A DNA stretch of 9,104 bases from JBEAUL01 sp041161475 (GTDB taxonomy: Bacteria; Pseudomonadota; Gammaproteobacteria; UBA6186; Azoamicaceae), in the NCBI GenBank assembly GCA_041161475.1, contig JBEAUL010000078.1:1-9104 (forward strand), in the 5' to 3' direction. A program made the position numbers and the translations under genes. The notes beneath the pieces were generated by a model. That model saw only the letters and a program-made list of their open reading frames with translations, searched no databases and was not told the DNA's origin. This document shows positions 7,185 through 9,104 of this stretch, in pieces. Every line of letters begins with the position of its first letter. The first letter of the stretch is position 1.

Positions 7185-8051
7185 TTGGTGTTGTTTCGCG
7201 ATTTATGGAAAAAATATGCCCCTGTCAACACGGGAGAAGCCTCCGATCCCCCCGACATTGTTTTAGACAAAAGCACTTCTGAAGCAGAGGTGGATACAAT
7301 CATACAACCTCAAGCTACTCCCTTCCTAACACAACAATTTTTAAGACAAACCGAAGCCCTCGCTGGGGATACAACGGTTCGAAACAACTTACAACAGCTT
7401 AAACAATGGGTAGATGAGCCAAAAGAGGCAGAACCTGATCTGCGATTTTTTCACATTCGAAACCACCTTAAAACCCCAGAAGTCTACGAAACCTTACGAC
7501 AAGAACGCTGGCAACCCATGATCCATTGTCCTCAATGCCAATCGCATAATATCGAGCGTTTGGTTCAATTGCCACCCGAACCGGTTGAAAATCATCACTA
7601 CCGTTGCTTAGACTGTTTTTTTGAATTTAACGATGACACAGGCACCCCCATGGGGGAGGCAGGCCCTCCCAGCATTCAAACCTGGATTGAATGCTGGTAT
7701 TTATGGGGATGCACGGATTCTTTTAACTATATCGCACATCGCCTCGGTTTAGATCTGCATACGGTAGAACGCATGATCTATTTACTACAAAAATTATTTC
7801 AAGCAGAAAAACCATTGTCTCGTTTAGACAATTCACCAAAACTAGAAGAACAAGCTAAACAACTTAAAAAGCGCTTTAAGCTCGAACTACAAAAGACTTA
7901 TGAACGCCTGAACATGCAACTGGCCAGTGTACCTACCAATACCCTGCAACAGCGTCAGCGAGACACCATTCGTCGACATGGCCGTTTAGACCCGGACCTA
8001 GAGCTTAGCCCAAAGGTAAGGCCTACGCACCGCCCAACAAAAAAAACCTAG
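7185..8051 (+). CDS. Zinc-ribbon/HTH protein resembling the N-terminus of IS1595-type transposases, no DDE domain
   Basis: The exact role is unknown. The central region (114-205) carries a four-cysteine zinc ribbon: C115-P-Q-C118 and C141-L-D-C144. It is followed by F-N-D-D-T-G-T-P (148-155), a tryptophan-rich segment (TWIECWYLWGCTDS) and a helix-turn-helix-like stretch, FNYIAHRLGLDLHTVERM. This order matches the DNA-binding front end of IS1595/ISXO2-type transposases (CxxC, YRC.DC...F, TGT, W, then HTH). The DDE nuclease that should follow is absent; instead there is a charged, probably coiled-coil segment (218-245) and a basic tail (RPTHRPTKKT). The N-terminal 110 residues are unfamiliar. 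No ATG fits: TTG at 7185 is eight bases after GGAGG, with GTG 7188 and TTG 7191 as alternatives, and an in-frame stop lies upstream at 7155. Confidence 0.7.
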   Translation: MVLFRDLWKKYAPVNTGEASDPPDIVLDKSTSEAEVDTIIQPQATPFLTQQFLRQTEALAGDTTVRNNLQQLKQWVDEPKEAEPDLRFFHIRNHLKTPEVYETLRQERWQPMIHCPQCQSHNIERLVQLPPEPVENHHYRCLDCFFEFNDDTGTPMGEAGPPSIQTWIECWYLWGCTDSFNYIAHRLGLDLHTVERMIYLLQKLFQAEKPLSRLDNSPKLEEQAKQLKKRFKLELQKTYERLNMQLASVPTNTLQQRQRDTIRRHGRLDPDLELSPKVRPTHRPTKKT

Positions 8052-8084
8052 TCTATACACTTTTTTCATGGGTATACTGTCTTA

Positions 8085-8113
8085 TTGTTTTTTTGAACAG
8101 ATTATGTTCTAAT
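8085..8113 (+). promoter_or_regulatory. Predicted promoter for the 8157-9038 gene
   Basis: TTGTTT (8085-8090) is followed by a 17-base spacer and TCTAAT (8108-8113), five of six consensus bases. TGT directly upstream makes an extended -10. Transcription would begin near 8120 and give a leader of about 37 bases. This suggests that the last gene is expressed separately from the map cluster. A second -10-like TATACT at 8073-8078 has no good -35. Confidence 0.5.
8095..8109 (+). promoter_or_regulatory. Short inverted repeat overlapping the promoter, possible operator
   Basis: GAACA (8095-8099) and TGTTC (8105-8109) form a perfect 5-bp inverted repeat with a five-base spacer. It covers the spacer and the start of the -10 of the predicted promoter, where a repressor dimer would block polymerase. 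With arms this short chance is possible, and no binding protein is identified. Confidence 0.3.
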
Positions 8114-8156
8114 TTAACCAACTAAATTTTAACAAGATGTGTAGGAGCAAGCCAAT

Positions 8157-9038
8157 ATGAGCGCGATTACTCGAGTATACGATTTAATCAGAAATTTACC
8201 TGCAGTCGATAAAGAGAGCATCATAAACAAGTTATCAGGTGCTGAAATGGTGTTCGACGGCGAGGTAGAAAACAAAGAACAGGCTGAAGCCCTACACCTC
8301 AAACTAGAACACTTAGAAAAAGCCATTGCTGCCCTTAAAACAGCACCTGCTCAAGAAGACAAGAGGGAATTAACCGCATTTGTGGAAAGCTTAATCCCCG
8401 TGATGGCCTATGCCCTCAATCCAGATGATAATATCGATCAAACTCTTAAACAGCAAATTCAAAAACAAGCCATTGAACATTTACATCCCTTGTTTCAAGA
8501 ATTTCGTGACATTTATGCCAATCAATATTCTGAAAATGCCTTAGAAGAGCTGCGCAAAAGCGGTAAAAGCATGAACCCAAAGGAAAAAGCAGAAGGTCAG
8601 AAAACCCTGGAAAATTTGAATATGTTTTGCAATAAAAAGAAAGCGGAATTAGAGGATGAGACCAATATGCGTTTGATGCAAGACTTTTTGCTCAGCCTCA
8701 ATGCACAAACGCATCCAGCCTTGTTCAGCCATATGGTCAAAGAACTCCACGCATTCCGTCGTGAAAATACGGATAATTTTCAACGGTTTTTAGAAAAATT
8801 TGGCAATACAGCGTCAAGAATCATTAAAAACCAAGGAGCACATGGCGACTATTTACAGGATTGGCAACAACTCGGCTATCTTTGTTCTATATATATAGGC
8901 GAAGTACTGGATGTAGCGCTCTGTGCCGCAACCGGGAAAAAATTGCCTTTTGATGAAGCGCCCACTGCTGACCAGAATACAGCCAACGACTTTATGCCCA
9001 TTAATGGGGTCACGAGAAGAAGGCCTCAGCAAAGATAA
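8157..9038 (+). CDS. Hypothetical helical protein
   Basis: I do not recognise this 293-residue protein. It is largely polar and helical. There is no signal peptide and no clear membrane span; the most hydrophobic stretch is around 239-258 (LGYLCSIYIGEVLDVALCAA). Residues 38-62 could form a coiled coil, and 127-168 is highly charged. The C-terminal tail is proline- and arginine-rich (TRRRPQQR). AGGAG lies nine bases before the ATG, giving a well-defined start. Unlike the three genes before it, it follows a 105-base gap with its own predicted promoter, and a hairpin closes the unit. It could be cytoplasmic or, in a host-associated bacterium, a secreted effector; no recognisable secretion signal supports the latter. 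Confidence 0.82.
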   Translation: MSAITRVYDLIRNLPAVDKESIINKLSGAEMVFDGEVENKEQAEALHLKLEHLEKAIAALKTAPAQEDKRELTAFVESLIPVMAYALNPDDNIDQTLKQQIQKQAIEHLHPLFQEFRDIYANQYSENALEELRKSGKSMNPKEKAEGQKTLENLNMFCNKKKAELEDETNMRLMQDFLLSLNAQTHPALFSHMVKELHAFRRENTDNFQRFLEKFGNTASRIIKNQGAHGDYLQDWQQLGYLCSIYIGEVLDVALCAATGKKLPFDEAPTADQNTANDFMPINGVTRRRPQQR

Positions 9039-9049
9039 TGACTTGTTAT

Positions 9050-9084
9050 AGAGTTAGGGTAATCGCTTTTTATTACCCTACTCT
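9050..9084 (+). terminator. Strong hairpin after the last gene, probable terminator
   Basis: AGGGTAAT (9056-9063) and ATTACCCT (9072-9079) form a perfect 8-bp stem around an eight-base loop, CGCTTTTT. It extends outward with T-A and AGAG/CTCT, skipping one bulged T, to 13 pairs. It begins 12 bases after the stop codon. No clean T-run follows the stem on either strand, so termination may be weak or factor-assisted. Confidence 0.55.
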
Positions 9085-9104
9085 CATTCTGCATCCCTCT
9101 TTTG

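Noticed and set aside
5612..8051. A complete insertion sequence or integrated element
   Set aside because: I found no terminal inverted repeats, target-site duplication, attachment site or tRNA at the edges, and neither mobility-like protein keeps a catalytic domain.
8095..8109. LexA/SOS box
   Set aside because: The repeat is GAACA-N5-TGTTC. The gammaproteobacterial box is CTGT-N8-ACAG, and the Gram-positive one has GAAC and GTTC only four bases apart.
1..9104. tRNA, rRNA or CRISPR array
   Set aside because: No cloverleaf-like T-loop sequence, rRNA segment or regularly spaced direct repeats were noticed on either strand.

Overview
The window looks like a piece of a gammaproteobacterial chromosome with a fairly low GC content. 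The leftward cluster rpsB-tsf-pyrH-frr-uppS-cdsA, with map divergent from rpsB, is the order known from Gammaproteobacteria. The residues of the six housekeeping proteins read well against their E. coli counterparts. The species cannot be named from this sequence. A host-associated lineage such as Legionellales is possible, but that is only a guess.

Left part, minus strand (1-4553): six tightly packed genes for translation (ribosomal protein S2, elongation factor Ts, ribosome recycling factor), pyrimidine supply (UMP kinase) and envelope lipid precursors (undecaprenyl diphosphate synthase, CDP-diglyceride synthase). Gaps are 0-36 bases; tsf and pyrH abut, and uppS overlaps cdsA. cdsA runs off the left edge with only its C-terminal end missing.

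Control region (4554-4808): back-to-back promoters for rpsB and map, plus a leader of about 125 nt before rpsB that can be folded into a pseudoknot, as expected for S2 feedback control.

Right part, plus strand (4809-9104): map (methionine aminopeptidase) is followed at short spacing by three unfamiliar genes that probably share its transcript. The first (5612-6682) reads as a serine-recombinase relative that has lost its catalytic residues and carries a duplicated DNA-binding-type module. The second (6718-7149) is a small helical protein of unknown role. The third (7185-8051) carries a four-cysteine zinc ribbon and helix-turn-helix-like segment resembling the N-terminus of IS1595-type transposases, without a DDE catalytic domain. 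A fourth unknown gene (8157-9038) has its own predicted promoter overlapped by a short inverted repeat, and is followed by a strong hairpin.

The main point of interest is that two proteins built from parts of DNA-mobility enzymes, both apparently without catalytic function, sit with a small partner gene behind a housekeeping gene. They appear intact rather than decaying, which suggests domestication as DNA-binding or regulatory proteins. This rests on reading motifs by eye; no database search was run.
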